This document shows positions 29,401 through 39,169 of a stretch of DNA of 64,000 bases, piece after piece. The stretch covers positions 1-64,000 of the forward strand of contig NZ_JAATVV010000001.1 in the NCBI RefSeq assembly GCF_013184775.1, given 5' to 3'. Both the position numbers and the translations under genes were made by a program. The notes under the pieces were generated by a model. That model saw only the letters and a list, made by a program, of their open reading frames with translations, was not told the origin of the DNA and did not search any database. This stretch comes from Martelella sp. HB161492 (lineage in GTDB: Bacteria > Pseudomonadota > Alphaproteobacteria > Rhizobiales > Rhizobiaceae). Position 1 is the stretch's first letter, and every line of letters begins with the position of its first letter.

Positions 29401-29871
29401 TCATGTCGCTTCTGGCGCGCCGTCTCGCATTGCATCGGCAAAAAGGCGCAGCATCCGCTCGAAATCCGCAACATCTGCGTCGCTCCAGCCCGAAAACAGC
29501 ACGGCCATGAAACGGTCGCGTGCCGTATCGATCCTCGCAAGCATCGCGCGCCCTTCTTCACTCAGAAACGCCTCGCGCACCCGGCGGTCCTGCCTGCCCG
29601 CCCGCCGCTCGGCCAGGCCGAGCGCCGCAAGCTTTCCGATTTGGCGACTGACCGTGGTATAATCGCGGCCGACACGATCGGCGAGTTCGACTACGCCGAT
29701 TGGCCCGTATCGCCCGGTCAGAACCAGAAGCGGGAACAACGCCCGATCAAGATCAATGCCGGCCGCCTCAACCATCCGATCGTCGCGGTCCGGCCTGTTC
29801 ATCACGCCCATGATATCGAGAATGGCACCATGAATGGCACGCATTCGCGCGACATTATGTGTATTTTGCAC
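29401..29871 (-). CDS. MarR family transcriptional regulator
   Basis: Protein of 156 residues from a GTG at 29871 with AGGAG 6 bases upstream. The winged helix (about 50-115) contains IGVVELADRVGRDYTTVSRQIGKL and the wing RRAGRQDRRVREAFLS. The first operator copy (29857-29873) covers its start codon, implying autorepression. A longer frame up to 30063 runs into the divergent gene and is not credible. The probable target is the adjacent oxidoreductase. Confidence 0.8.
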   Translation of the reverse strand: MQNTHNVARMRAIHGAILDIMGVMNRPDRDDRMVEAAGIDLDRALFPLLVLTGRYGPIGVVELADRVGRDYTTVSRQIGKLAALGLAERRAGRQDRRVREAFLSEEGRAMLARIDTARDRFMAVLFSGWSDADVADFERMLRLFADAMRDGAPEAT

Positions 29872-29873
29872 AT
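29857..29873. promoter_or_regulatory. Probable MarR operator 1
   Basis: Inverted repeat ATGTG-N7-CACAT (ATGTGTATTTTGCACAT) overlapping the start codon of the MarR gene. An almost identical site lies 48 bases away. Confidence 0.6.
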
Positions 29874-29904
29874 TTTCTCCTTGTAGAATTGCGGATTCGA
29901 AACT

Positions 29905-29921
29905 ATGTGTATTTCGCACAT
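29905..29921. promoter_or_regulatory. Probable MarR operator 2
   Basis: Inverted repeat ATGTGTATTTCGCACAT, 15 of 17 bases identical to operator 1 and 48 bases from it. It lies in the divergent promoter region, about 55 bases before the oxidoreductase start. Confidence 0.6.
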
Positions 29922-29974
29922 TTAATAACCTTAGCCAAGCAGCAGTCCTCAAAACCGAAGTGCAAGGAAAAACC

Positions 29975-30922
29975 ATGAAGGCAGCGATCGTCACCGGGCC
30001 CGACAGCCCTCCCATTCTTTCAGAAACCCCGCATCCAGATCCGTCTGAAGGCCTCGTTCGCATTCATGTCAGCGCTTCAGCGATCAGCCAGGTCACCCGC
30101 AGTCGCGCCGCAGGTCGCCATTACAGCGCCTCCGCCCCATATCCCTTTGTCCCCGGGATCGACGGCGTCGGTCGCACAGAGACTGGCGCACGCGTCTATT
30201 TCCTCCTCCCCCAAGCGCCGCATGGCAGCCTCGCCGAGATGTCACTGGTCACGCCGGACAATCTCATCGCCCTGCCTGACAGCATTGACGATGTGAGCGC
30301 CGCTGCGATCGCCAACCCCGCCATGTCCTCCTATGCGGCACTGATTGAACGTGCACGGATCCAGCCCGGCGAAACCGTGTTGATCAATGGCGCCACCGGC
30401 ACATCAGGCCGTCTTGCGGTCCAGATCGCACGCCATCTCGGCGCCTCACACATCATCGCCACGGGCCGAAATGCCAGCGCGCTGCAGGAACTCAAGGCGC
30501 TGGGCGCGGACCGAACTGTCAGCCTTGCCCAGGACCCTCAGGCACTTGCAGCCGATCTCCGGGATGCGTTTTCAGCCGGCATCGATATCGTTCTCGATTA
30601 TCTCTTCGGCCCCAGCGCCGAGACCATTCTCGCGGTGGCATCGAAATTTGCTCATCCGCTCCGCTACGTCGAAATCGGTGCGATCGGCGGTGCCGAAATC
30701 ACCCTGCCGGGGGCAGCACTGCGCGCATCCGCCATCACGATGATGGGCAGCGGCTTCGGCAGCGTCGCACCGGAACGGCTGCGCGCCGCAATCGTCGGCG
30801 TGTTCGCGTCCTTCAAGCCAGCCGGCCTGAAGATTGCCACAACAACATTCCCGCTTGCACAGATCGAACAGGCATGGGCGCGCGACAATCCGACAAGCCG
30901 AACGGTGATAACCGTCGGCTGA
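29975..30922 (+). CDS. Quinone oxidoreductase-like (MDR) protein
   Basis: Protein of 315 residues. It has a GroES-like N-terminal half and a Rossmann half with INGATGTSGRLAVQIAR (about 136-152). There is no catalytic zinc signature, so it belongs to the zinc-free quinone reductase/enoyl reductase type (COG0604). The start at 29975 is preceded by AAGGAA. It is divergent from a MarR regulator, as is typical for quinone- or aldehyde-responsive reductases. Confidence 0.85.
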   Translation: MKAAIVTGPDSPPILSETPHPDPSEGLVRIHVSASAISQVTRSRAAGRHYSASAPYPFVPGIDGVGRTETGARVYFLLPQAPHGSLAEMSLVTPDNLIALPDSIDDVSAAAIANPAMSSYAALIERARIQPGETVLINGATGTSGRLAVQIARHLGASHIIATGRNASALQELKALGADRTVSLAQDPQALAADLRDAFSAGIDIVLDYLFGPSAETILAVASKFAHPLRYVEIGAIGGAEITLPGAALRASAITMMGSGFGSVAPERLRAAIVGVFASFKPAGLKIATTTFPLAQIEQAWARDNPTSRTVITVG

Positions 30923-30970
30923 CCAAAGCTCCCCCTTTCATTCGTTGCAGAACCGCTCTATTTGAAGGCC

Positions 30971-31576
30971 ATGGCAAAACGAGTCACCGGCCCTGAAATC
31001 GAAAAACTGATCCAGCTCCTGGCCAAGGTTCCGGGGCTTGGACCCCGTTCGGCACGGCGCGCGGCGCTGCATCTGATCAAGAAACGCGATCAGCTGATGG
31101 GTCCGCTATCAGGTGCGATGCAGGATGCCTATGACAAGGTCAAGATCTGCTCCACCTGCGGCAATGTCGACACGTCCGATCCCTGCACCATCTGTACCGA
31201 TCCGACCCGCGACCACGGTCTGGTGATCGTCGTCGAGGATGTCGGTGATCTCTGGGCGCTCGAACGCGCCGGCGCCATGAATGCCGCCTATCACGTGCTT
31301 GGCGGCACGCTTTCGCCGCTGGATGGCATTGGCCCTGAAGACCTGACCATCGCCGCCCTCATCAATCGTGTGAAGGATGGCGCGGTCCGCGAACTCATCA
31401 TCGCCGTCAATGCCACGGTCGAAGGTCAGGCGACCGCCCATTACATCACCGATCAGCTCGACGGGATCGACGTGAAGATCACCCGGCTTGCCCATGGCGT
31501 ACCGGTCGGCGGCGAACTGGATTATCTCGATGAGGGAACGCTGGTGGCAGCGCTTCGCGCCCGCACCTCACTGTGA
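30971..31576 (+). CDS. recR: Recombination mediator RecR
   Basis: Protein of 201 residues. It shows a helix-hairpin-helix ([17 protein letters not shown], about 19-35), a four-Cys zinc finger (CSTCGN...CTIC, about 58-73) and a TOPRIM domain ([18 protein letters not shown], about 82-99). It acts with RecF and RecO to load RecA on gaps. It has a GAAGGCC stretch before ATG and presumably its own promoter, since it is no longer next to ybaB. Confidence 0.95.
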   Translation: MAKRVTGPEIEKLIQLLAKVPGLGPRSARRAALHLIKKRDQLMGPLSGAMQDAYDKVKICSTCGNVDTSDPCTICTDPTRDHGLVIVVEDVGDLWALERAGAMNAAYHVLGGTLSPLDGIGPEDLTIAALINRVKDGAVRELIIAVNATVEGQATAHYITDQLDGIDVKITRLAHGVPVGGELDYLDEGTLVAALRARTSL

Positions 31577-31726
31577 GCCCGTCGCCCGGATCGGGACCAT
31601 TTCTGACTCTTCTTTGGTAAATCACTGAAAACGCTGTCTTTGGCATTTTCACCTGTGATTTTTCCGTTACACTCTTACCTGTAAAAATGCGCGGACCCGC
31701 ACCAGGGCCTTTGCAGACAAGAAGAC

Positions 31727-33676
31727 GTGAACGGATTTCCGGGAGAGAGGCTCTTGCCAGCAACCACTGCATCCATTTGGCCGGGTAACCTGCTGCTTAC
31801 AATCCTTGCATTCATGATCTGGCTGCTGCCCTGCCCACCGGTCCATGCCGAAGACCTTCTCCTCGCCCAGGCCGCCACGGCTGAGACCGATGCCAAGACC
31901 GAGGCAGCACTCAACATCAACGATCACAGTCCGCTTTATCGCCAGATGATCGGCAATCCGATCTCGCCACCAGACACCAGCTCGCCGCGGGCAACGCTTG
32001 AGAGTTTCATGCTGATCATGCGCGAGGCGAGCAAGGACTGGATCAGCGTGCGTGATCACTTCTTTGACAGCAAGGAATTCTTTCTCTCGCAAGCCGAGCG
32101 CGCCAAGCTGACCCAGGTGCGTGCGCTGCTTGACAAGGCCAGCGAGACCTTCGATCTGTCGCAGATCCCCGCCACGGCGCGTGATCGCGCCGGCGTTGAA
32201 ACCGTGCTCCAGCTCCAGGAAATTCTCGATCGCATCTACCTGCCCGCGCTCGAGGATGTGCCCGGCGAAGGTCCCGACGCCGAGGCGAATGCATCGGAAA
32301 GCGACACCGCCAGCCTGCCTTTGCGCTGGAAGATCCCGGGAACCGATATCGTCATCGCCAAGCAGACCGAGGGCGAAAATGTGGGCAAATATCTCTTCAC
32401 GCCCGATACGGTCGCACGGATCGGCGATGACTATAATGTCGTGCGCGAATTGCCGGTCCAGGCCGACCACGGCGAAGATCTTTATGACTATTACGTCTAT
32501 ACGCCGGGCAATCTGGTCGCACCGAAATGGTATGATTATATCCTCAAGGGCCCGAAATGGCTTCAGGCCAAACGTCACGGTCAGGCCGTCTGGCAATGGA
32601 TCGGCCTTGCGGCATTGTGCGGCCTCTATGTCATGACCATCGTGATCTATACCCGCTGGCGGCGGATGCGTGCCATTCCGCTGAACCAGTCGCTGAGGCA
32701 GCTCCGCCATGTCGTGCAGCCGGCTCTGGTCATCATTGCCGCCAATCTGTTCCGCTATCTGTGCGAGGAACAGATCAACATCACGGGCCCCCTGCTGCAA
32801 TTCACGACCACGGCCACCTCCGCCATTATCTGGGCATCCTTTGCCTGGCTCACCTATCAGCTGCTGCAGCTCTTCTATCTCTGGGCCGTGCGCAGCCAGG
32901 CAATGACCCGTACCAGCCTTGATGCCAGCCTGGTGCGCACCGGCTTTCGGGTGCTTTCCTTCGCCGTCGCCATCCTGATTGCCGGTTATGGCGCAACCCG
33001 GATCGGCATTCCGATCTATGGTGTTGTCGCCGGTCTCGGTGTCGGTGGTCTCGCTATCGCGCTCGCCGCCCAGCCGACGATCGAAAACCTGATCGGTGGC
33101 GTGATCCTCTATACCGACCGTCTGGTCCGGGTCGGCGAATTCGTCTCCTTTGCCGATGTCTCCGGCACGATCGAGGAGATCGGCATCCGCTCGACGCGAA
33201 TCCGCGCACTCGATCGCACGCTGATCACCATCGCCAATTCCGATCTGGCCAAGACCAAGATCATCAATTACAGCCAGCGCGACGTCTTCCTGTTCCGCCA
33301 CGCCATCGGCCTGCGGTATGAAACCAGTAACGCGGCGCTGACTGCGATCTGCGAAAAAATCAAGGCGATGCTGGAGGAACACAAGGATGTGCGCCCGGAC
33401 CCCTTGCGCGTGCGCGTCGTCGGCTATGGCGATTTCTCGATCAATATCGATGTTTTCACCACCGTACTGGCCTCAGATATGAACGCTTTCCTGGCTATTC
33501 AGGAAGAGCTGCTGCTGTCGATCCGCACCATCGCCGAGGAAAACGGCAGCGGATTTGCGTTCCCCTCCTCCACGCTCTATCTCACCCGTGACGATGGCGT
33601 TGGCGAAGAACCTGACTTCACAAAGGACGTCGCGACGGAAACCGACGCCGAGGCCCCGCCCAAGGAAACCTCATGA
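31727..33676 (+). CDS. MscS family mechanosensitive channel, large type
   Basis: Protein of 649 residues, counted from a GTG at 31727; a TTG at 31754 behind GGGAGAGAGG is an alternative. A signal-like helix is followed by a periplasmic region of about 260 residues and then four to five helices. The pore helix GLGVGGLAIALAAQPTIENL (about 437-456) and the beta-domain VSGTIEEIGIRSTRIRALD match MscS. It should open under membrane tension to release osmolytes. The periplasmic extension is larger than in E. coli MscS. Confidence 0.85.
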   Translation: MNGFPGERLLPATTASIWPGNLLLTILAFMIWLLPCPPVHAEDLLLAQAATAETDAKTEAALNINDHSPLYRQMIGNPISPPDTSSPRATLESFMLIMREASKDWISVRDHFFDSKEFFLSQAERAKLTQVRALLDKASETFDLSQIPATARDRAGVETVLQLQEILDRIYLPALEDVPGEGPDAEANASESDTASLPLRWKIPGTDIVIAKQTEGENVGKYLFTPDTVARIGDDYNVVRELPVQADHGEDLYDYYVYTPGNLVAPKWYDYILKGPKWLQAKRHGQAVWQWIGLAALCGLYVMTIVIYTRWRRMRAIPLNQSLRQLRHVVQPALVIIAANLFRYLCEEQINITGPLLQFTTTATSAIIWASFAWLTYQLLQLFYLWAVRSQAMTRTSLDASLVRTGFRVLSFAVAILIAGYGATRIGIPIYGVVAGLGVGGLAIALAAQPTIENLIGGVILYTDRLVRVGEFVSFADVSGTIEEIGIRSTRIRALDRTLITIANSDLAKTKIINYSQRDVFLFRHAIGLRYETSNAALTAICEKIKAMLEEHKDVRPDPLRVRVVGYGDFSINIDVFTTVLASDMNAFLAIQEELLLSIRTIAEENGSGFAFPSSTLYLTRDDGVGEEPDFTKDVATETDAEAPPKETS

Positions 33677-33681
33677 GAAAA

Positions 33682-33701
33682 GCCGGCGGTTTCCCGCCGG
33701 C
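33682..33701. terminator. Bidirectional hairpin between mscS-like and AGCS genes
   Basis: A perfect 8-bp stem, gccggcgg with ccgccggc, around TTTC, between two convergent genes. There is only a short T-run. Confidence 0.5.
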
Positions 33702-33730
33702 CTTCCGCGATTGCTCACATCTGAAACAGC

Positions 33731-35152
33731 TTACTTTGCGTCCGGCCAGGCGGACGGGTCAGTATCGAGATCCGGGAACTTCTTCGGATCGAAGATCGGG
33801 CGATGATTGCCAGCGGCAAGCTGCGCGCGGAAATCATTGATCAGCCGCAATGCGATCGGGAACAGCATCATCATCGCCAGAAGGTTGACGATGGCGAGCA
33901 CGCCCATCATCGGATCGGAGAAATTGAACACCGCCGTCGCGCCCGGCGCCACGGCACCGATAAAGACAATCACGATGACCGCAAGACGCAGCACATGGGT
34001 CGCAACCTTCTTTCCCGTCATAAATGTCAGGGCATTCTCACCGAGATAATAATTGTAGATGATCGATGAGAAGGAGAACAGGAAGATCGCCCCCGTCAGA
34101 TAATACTGTGCCCAGTTGCCGACATGGCTGACCATGGACTGCTGGGTCAGGGCGACGCCATCGATGTTTTCCGCGCCCGGCTGGTAGACATCGCCGAGCA
34201 GAATAATGAAGGCCGTGCAGGAGCAGACCACCATCGTATCGATGAAGACCGAAAAGCTCTGGGTGATGCCCTGGCTGACCGGATGGCGGACATAGGCGGT
34301 GGCGGCAACATTCGGCGCTGAGCCAAGACCGGCTTCGTTGGAAAACAGGCCGCGGCGAAGACCATTGGCAACCGCCGCCCCGACACCGCCGGCCACAGCC
34401 TCGCGAATGCCGACCGCATTGGCAACAATCTCCCAGATCACCGCCGGCAGCGAGGTGATATTGAGCAGAATGATCAGCACCGCCATGGCGATGTAACCAA
34501 GAGCCATAACCGGAACGATGATGTCAGAAGCCTTGGCGATGCGGTGAATGCCGCCATAGATGATGGCCCCAGTGATGATGGCGAGGAAAATGCCTGTCGC
34601 AAACCGCGGAACGCCAAGGCTGTCGGCGGCAGCGCCTGCAACCGTATTGCCCTGAAACGCATTGAAGCCGATCGCAAAAGACGCAATCAGGCAGATCGCA
34701 TAAATCACGGCCAGCCATCGGTAATTCCTGCCAAGCCCGTGAATGATCGCAAAGGCAGGGCCGCCACGATAATCACCACCTGGCATCGTGCGCTTGAAAG
34801 CCTGGGCCAGAGTCGCCTCGATCAGACCTGAACACATGCCGATCAGAGCAATGACCCACATCCAGAACACGGCACCCGGCCCGCCGGCCGTGATAGCAAC
34901 GGCAACGCCGGCAATATTGCCGCCGCCGACACGACCGCCGATCGAGACGAACAGAGCCTCACGCGCACTGATCTTGGACGGATCACCGTCCTCATCGCCG
35001 AACAGGACTCCGAACATCCGCTTGAAGAAACGGAACTGAACAAATCCAGTCGAAATCGTGAAGAATACACCAAATATAACCAGAAATGGGACAAGAGCCC
35101 AGCCCCATGTCAAATTATTAATGGCGTCGAATATTGTATTAAAAAAATTCAT
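33731..35152 (-). CDS. Alanine or glycine:cation symporter (AGCS) family protein
   Basis: Protein of 473 residues with about ten membrane helices. The AGCS signature GGRVGGGNIAGVAVAITAGG (about 77-96) is present, as is the conserved FSNEAGLGSAPN segment near 270. It takes up alanine or glycine with sodium. The start MNFFNTIFDA is preceded by AAGGGGAC. The gene stands alone behind an AT-rich upstream region. Confidence 0.88.
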   Translation of the reverse strand: MNFFNTIFDAINNLTWGWALVPFLVIFGVFFTISTGFVQFRFFKRMFGVLFGDEDGDPSKISAREALFVSIGGRVGGGNIAGVAVAITAGGPGAVFWMWVIALIGMCSGLIEATLAQAFKRTMPGGDYRGGPAFAIIHGLGRNYRWLAVIYAICLIASFAIGFNAFQGNTVAGAAADSLGVPRFATGIFLAIITGAIIYGGIHRIAKASDIIVPVMALGYIAMAVLIILLNITSLPAVIWEIVANAVGIREAVAGGVGAAVANGLRRGLFSNEAGLGSAPNVAATAYVRHPVSQGITQSFSVFIDTMVVCSCTAFIILLGDVYQPGAENIDGVALTQQSMVSHVGNWAQYYLTGAIFLFSFSSIIYNYYLGENALTFMTGKKVATHVLRLAVIVIVFIGAVAPGATAVFNFSDPMMGVLAIVNLLAMMMLFPIALRLINDFRAQLAAGNHRPIFDPKKFPDLDTDPSAWPDAK

Positions 35153-35256
35153 GCGATTGTCCCCTTGTAACGCACGAACGACCAACAGGCATTCGGATGC
35201 GAAATCACTTTCATCAAAGAGTATTTCCTCGCCAGAAAGCTCGTTTATTGGCCTGA

Positions 35257-35297
35257 TTTAGAGCGTAGCAGACAAACGCTAGCGTGCTCTATTCAAT
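35257..35297. repeat. Possible degenerate repeat remnant
   Basis: TAGAGCG and GCTCTA followed by TTCAAT enclose a short imperfect inverted region, the same outline as the second hairpin module of the RIME1-like copies, but the inside does not align. It lies in the gap between the hydrolase and AGCS genes. Confidence 0.25.
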
Positions 35298-35316
35298 AGA
35301 GCAAGCTTTACCAATC

Positions 35317-37035
35317 TCAATTCAACCCCATTGCCGCCTGTGTCGCGGCATCCGGCGCCTTGCAGCCATAGACTTCGCCCCACCGGCATATGTCCTTAAG
35401 TTCGTCAGTCTTTTCGTCAGACCAATGCGAAGGATTCAGGATTTCCAGCCAAGCATCGATATAGTCGCGGGCCACGTAGTTGTGACCGTAACCTTCGGGC
35501 AACGCTTTGGAAAGCGCCATATCAACCGCCAGCTGAAATTCGGTAACGATCGGGAAATATCTGAGTTTTTTAGATACATCGGGCGCTGGCGGCTCGCGCA
35601 TCCAGCGCGGTTTATGGAAAAACGAATCCGGCTCGAAAAAAACGATCGGATCAGACGCATATTGCAGGAAGATGATTCGCGTTCTGCCCCAGTCGGGACC
35701 TTCACGCCCGGCCGCGGCATATTGCGAGGCAAAGCGAACCACTTCTCCGCTGCCGATTTTCGGCAAGACATAGGGGGAGCCGGCGTCGCGGCTGGCCACT
35801 GTGCGGTTCCAGAGGTCGGATGGGAAGGGCGGGCCAGCCCACAACGCACCATCCACCGGCTCATTGATCATGTCGAACATGTCAAAGGAATACATGGATG
35901 ACCAGGCACCGAGACTAATCCCGTGCATGTAGAGCTTGGGGCGATGATCGGCCGGCAGGCTGCGCCAGTAATCATAAACCACCCGCATGGTCGCCGACGC
36001 CTGATCAAGCCCGGTACGGGTTTCAAAGATCAAAGCCAGCGGCGACTGCAGATAGGAATATTGCACGGCAACCGATGCAACATCACCGTTTTCGATATAT
36101 TCGAATGTATCGACTGCGCCCGGATCCAGCCAACCTGTGCCAGTCGGGCTCATCACCAGCAGCGCCTTGCGGTCAAAGGCCTTCAGCCGGATCAGCTCCT
36201 TCAGCGCCAGTTCGGCCCGCGCCATCGGATCATCATCCTGCGAACGCCCGACATAGACCCGGATCGGCTGTTTCGCCGGCGTGCCGGAAAAGGCGGCAAT
36301 ATCGGCGGCCTTGGGTGCGCCGGTCACATAATTCCGCCCCGGCTGGCCCATCGCCGCCCAGCTCACCAGCGATGCGTTGCTGCCGGCAATCATCGGATCG
36401 TCCGGCTGCGGTGGTGCCGTCTCGAACAGATCCTGCGCAGCCTCATAACTGTTGTCGAGAAAGTCGATCACCGCGGGCAGCACCCAGTCACGCGACGCCG
36501 TGAAGCTGACGAAAAGCACGACAACCAGCCCAAGCAGGCTCGCCGCGCGCGGCCGCATGATCCGGTAAAGCCTGAAGCGCAACACATCGAAAATGCGCTG
36601 CGCCAGCGCGCCGATCGCAAACAGAACGGCGAAAACGACAATGGCAAGCGCGAGGATGCCGAGATAGGCGGTGCTTTCAACCGGCGCCATGCCGACGCGA
36701 AGGCGGACTGAATCCTGCCATTCCGGCGCCATCGCCATGAAGACGATCAGCAGCACAAGCGCCAGTGCCAGAATGCCGAAGCGCAGATAGAGCCGCAGCC
36801 GACCTTGAGGCTCCCAAAGCTCCATGCCGCGCCAGACGGAGACCACCAGACGAGCGATCATGTAGCCGATCGCTGTGACAAGCCCGGCCAGCGCTCCCTG
36901 AATCAGATAGCTGCGCGGGATCAGCGACGGCGTGAAGGAGAAGGCGCAGAAGACCAGCCCCAGCGCCAGCGAAAACAGGCTTATTGACAGGAACCTGGCC
37001 CGATTATCGTCGTCCGTCACTGTTTTCCCTCTCAT
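35317..37035 (-). CDS. Membrane-bound alpha/beta hydrolase (Abhydrolase_9 type)
   Basis: Protein of 572 residues. About five membrane helices occupy the first 200 residues (Abhydrolase_9_N pattern) and a periplasmic or cytosolic alpha/beta-hydrolase follows with the nucleophile elbow HGISLGAWSS near 375. A GTG at 37020 with AGAGGG upstream is an alternative start that looks better than the ATG at 37035. Its function is not established; an esterase or lipase acting at the membrane is likely. A patatin gene lies 24 bases upstream in the same direction. Confidence 0.75.
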   Translation of the reverse strand: MRGKTVTDDDNRARFLSISLFSLALGLVFCAFSFTPSLIPRSYLIQGALAGLVTAIGYMIARLVVSVWRGMELWEPQGRLRLYLRFGILALALVLLIVFMAMAPEWQDSVRLRVGMAPVESTAYLGILALAIVVFAVLFAIGALAQRIFDVLRFRLYRIMRPRAASLLGLVVVLFVSFTASRDWVLPAVIDFLDNSYEAAQDLFETAPPQPDDPMIAGSNASLVSWAAMGQPGRNYVTGAPKAADIAAFSGTPAKQPIRVYVGRSQDDDPMARAELALKELIRLKAFDRKALLVMSPTGTGWLDPGAVDTFEYIENGDVASVAVQYSYLQSPLALIFETRTGLDQASATMRVVYDYWRSLPADHRPKLYMHGISLGAWSSMYSFDMFDMINEPVDGALWAGPPFPSDLWNRTVASRDAGSPYVLPKIGSGEVVRFASQYAAAGREGPDWGRTRIIFLQYASDPIVFFEPDSFFHKPRWMREPPAPDVSKKLRYFPIVTEFQLAVDMALSKALPEGYGHNYVARDYIDAWLEILNPSHWSDEKTDELKDICRWGEVYGCKAPDAATQAAMGLN

Positions 37036-37059
37036 TGCCCGGTCAGTCTATCCGGACCT

Positions 37060-37980
37060 CTATCGTTCCAGCAGCGCTGCAATCTTGTGCTTGAAAGCAT
37101 CACGGCCCGTGTCAGCTGCCGACAGGATCGCCTCCACATCGAAGAAATCCATCGTCGCGAACTGGCCGACAGGCGGGGCGACATAAAGATCCGGCCCACC
37201 GCATTTCAGTTTTTCCAGCACGATAGACCGCTGGGTGATGCTGAATGACCCGGCCCAGGTTTCCAGCGAACCGGGGAGATCAGTCCCGTCGCGCGGCAGC
37301 GAGCCCGTCACATCGATGCCGACGGTGAAATAACGCCCGTTGTCCAGCACATCAAAGGGCGTCGGATTGACGAAGCCGCCATCGATCAGAACCTTGTCGC
37401 CGATAACGACCGGCGTCAGCAGTACAGGCAGGGCCGCCGATGCGGAAATGGCTGGCAGCAGCGCACCATGATCCAGAACCGCCTGGCTCTGACGGTAAAA
37501 ATCGGTCGCAACCACAGACAAGGGAATGGACAGGCCCGCAAAATCGTCCGGCAGAACCGGTGGCAGCACAGCCTTGAACAGAACCTCCGGATCGATCACC
37601 GCAGGCCGCATCAGATTGAACAGCGACGCCCATGTATTGGTGTTGTTGAGCAGGAGCTTGCGCAGCAGCGGCTCTTTTTCGGAAAACAGTTCAAGCGTGC
37701 TTTCACGGATTTCCTTGCCACTCATGCCCGCAGCGTAAAGTGCTGCCATGATGGCGCCCATGGACGTGCCCGCAAGCTGTGCCGGGCGCACGCCCATCTC
37801 ATCCAGGCATTCGAGATAGGGGATATGGGCAAAGCCCTTGGCGGCACCGCCGCCGAGCGCCAGCGCAATCCCATTCTTGTTGTCAGGCAGAGCCGCTTCC
37901 TCCGCCCGCGGCCGCGAGCGCGCACCACTGGCCAAAACAGCGGCTCCGGCAGCCATCAGGAAATCGCGTCGCTCGAACAT
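37060..37980 (-). CDS. Patatin-like phospholipase, exported
   Basis: Protein of 306 residues. The N-terminus ERRDFLMAAGAAVLASG is a likely Tat signal. The patatin core has the oxyanion motif GGGAAKGFAH (about 43-52), the nucleophile in GTSMG (about 71-75) and the dyad Asp in DGG (near 195). It should hydrolyse phospholipids or acyl esters outside the cytoplasm. It is 24 bases from the membrane hydrolase gene in the same direction, so the two may be co-expressed. Confidence 0.85.
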   Translation of the reverse strand: MFERRDFLMAAGAAVLASGARSRPRAEEAALPDNKNGIALALGGGAAKGFAHIPYLECLDEMGVRPAQLAGTSMGAIMAALYAAGMSGKEIRESTLELFSEKEPLLRKLLLNNTNTWASLFNLMRPAVIDPEVLFKAVLPPVLPDDFAGLSIPLSVVATDFYRQSQAVLDHGALLPAISASAALPVLLTPVVIGDKVLIDGGFVNPTPFDVLDNGRYFTVGIDVTGSLPRDGTDLPGSLETWAGSFSITQRSIVLEKLKCGGPDLYVAPPVGQFATMDFFDVEAILSAADTGRDAFKHKIAALLER

Positions 37981-38149
37981 ATTGCCTTGAAACCAATGAA
38001 AGAAATGTCTTACCACTATAGTAAGCAGCGACAACCGAAGCAAGCGCTCAGCCAGCTGAAACTATAGCTGAAACACATCTTTCCCATTGATCTCCTGGTA
38101 ATAACGAAGCGTCAGACTATTTCTGGCAGCTCGTTCTGCTTGGCGAATC

Positions 38150-39169
38150 TCAACGCCAGCCAAGCCCCGGCGCGACATATTTGAGTATCGCTTCGATGAC
38201 ATGGGCGTTATAGGCGACTCCAAGCTGGTTCGGCACGGTCAGAAGCAGCGTGTCGGCCTCGGCCACGGCTTCATCGCCCTTCAATTCCTCAATCAGCCGG
38301 TCCGGCTCGGCCGCGTAGGATCGTCCGAAAATCGCCCGCGTGTTCTCATCGAGATAGCCGATGGAATCCTGGCTGTCGCCGCGCCCGAAATAGGCGCGGT
38401 CCATGTCCGACACCAGCGCAAAGATCGAGCGCGAGACGGAGACCCGCGGCGTACGGCTATGTCCGGCTTCCTTCCAGGCGGCGCGGTAGGCCCGGATCTG
38501 ATCGGCCTGCTGCTTGTGGAACGGTTCTCCGGTCTCATCGTCCTTCAGCGTTGAACTTTGCAGATTCATGCCAAGCTTGGCCGCCCAGACGGCGGTGGCA
38601 TTGGAACCGGCACCCCACCAGATCCGCTCCCGGAGGCCTTCCGAATAGGGCTCCAGGCGCAACAGGCCGGGCGGATTGGGAAACATCGGCCGCGGATTGG
38701 GCTGGGCAAAACCCTTGCCCTGAATGACATCGAGAAACACTTCGGCGTGGCGGCGCGCCATGTCGGAGGCATCCTTGCCTTCCTCAGGCACGTAGCCGAA
38801 ATAGCGCCAGCCATCGATGACCTGCTCCGGTGAGCCGCGTGAGATACCGAGCTGAAGCCGGCCATTGGCAATCAGATCGGCAGCCCCCGCATCCTCAGCC
38901 ATATAGAGCGGGTTTTCATAACGCATGTCGATGACACCCGTTCCGATCTCGATCTTGCTGGTTCTCGCCCCGACGGCAGCCAGCAGCGGAAAGGGTGAGC
39001 CGAGCTGACGGGCAAAATGATGAACGCGGAAATAAGCACCGTCGAGACCGAGCTCTTCAGCCGCGACAGCAAGGTCAATGGATTGCAGCAGGGCGTCCTG
39101 CGCCGAACGCGTGCCCGATTGCGGGGCATTCTGCCAGTGGCCGAAGGAGAGGAAACCGATTTTCTTCAT
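38150..39169 (-). CDS. LLM class flavin-dependent oxidoreductase
   Basis: Protein of 339 residues with the bacterial luciferase-like TIM barrel: MKKIGFLSFGHW, ELGLDGAYFRVHHFARQ (about 39-55) and IEIGTGVIDMRYENP (near 72). It uses FMNH2 and oxygen or F420-like cofactors on an unknown substrate. The start at 39169 begins the conserved first strand; an upstream in-frame start adds 21 unrelated residues. Confidence 0.82.
   Translation of the reverse strand: MKKIGFLSFGHWQNAPQSGTRSAQDALLQSIDLAVAAEELGLDGAYFRVHHFARQLGSPFPLLAAVGARTSKIEIGTGVIDMRYENPLYMAEDAGAADLIANGRLQLGISRGSPEQVIDGWRYFGYVPEEGKDASDMARRHAEVFLDVIQGKGFAQPNPRPMFPNPPGLLRLEPYSEGLRERIWWGAGSNATAVWAAKLGMNLQSSTLKDDETGEPFHKQQADQIRAYRAAWKEAGHSRTPRVSVSRSIFALVSDMDRAYFGRGDSQDSIGYLDENTRAIFGRSYAAEPDRLIEELKGDEAVAEADTLLLTVPNQLGVAYNAHVIEAILKYVAPGLGWR

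Noticed and set aside
31667-33382. Frame of 571 codons opposite the MscS gene
   Set aside because: Complement of a well-supported membrane channel gene; no ribosome site or domain.
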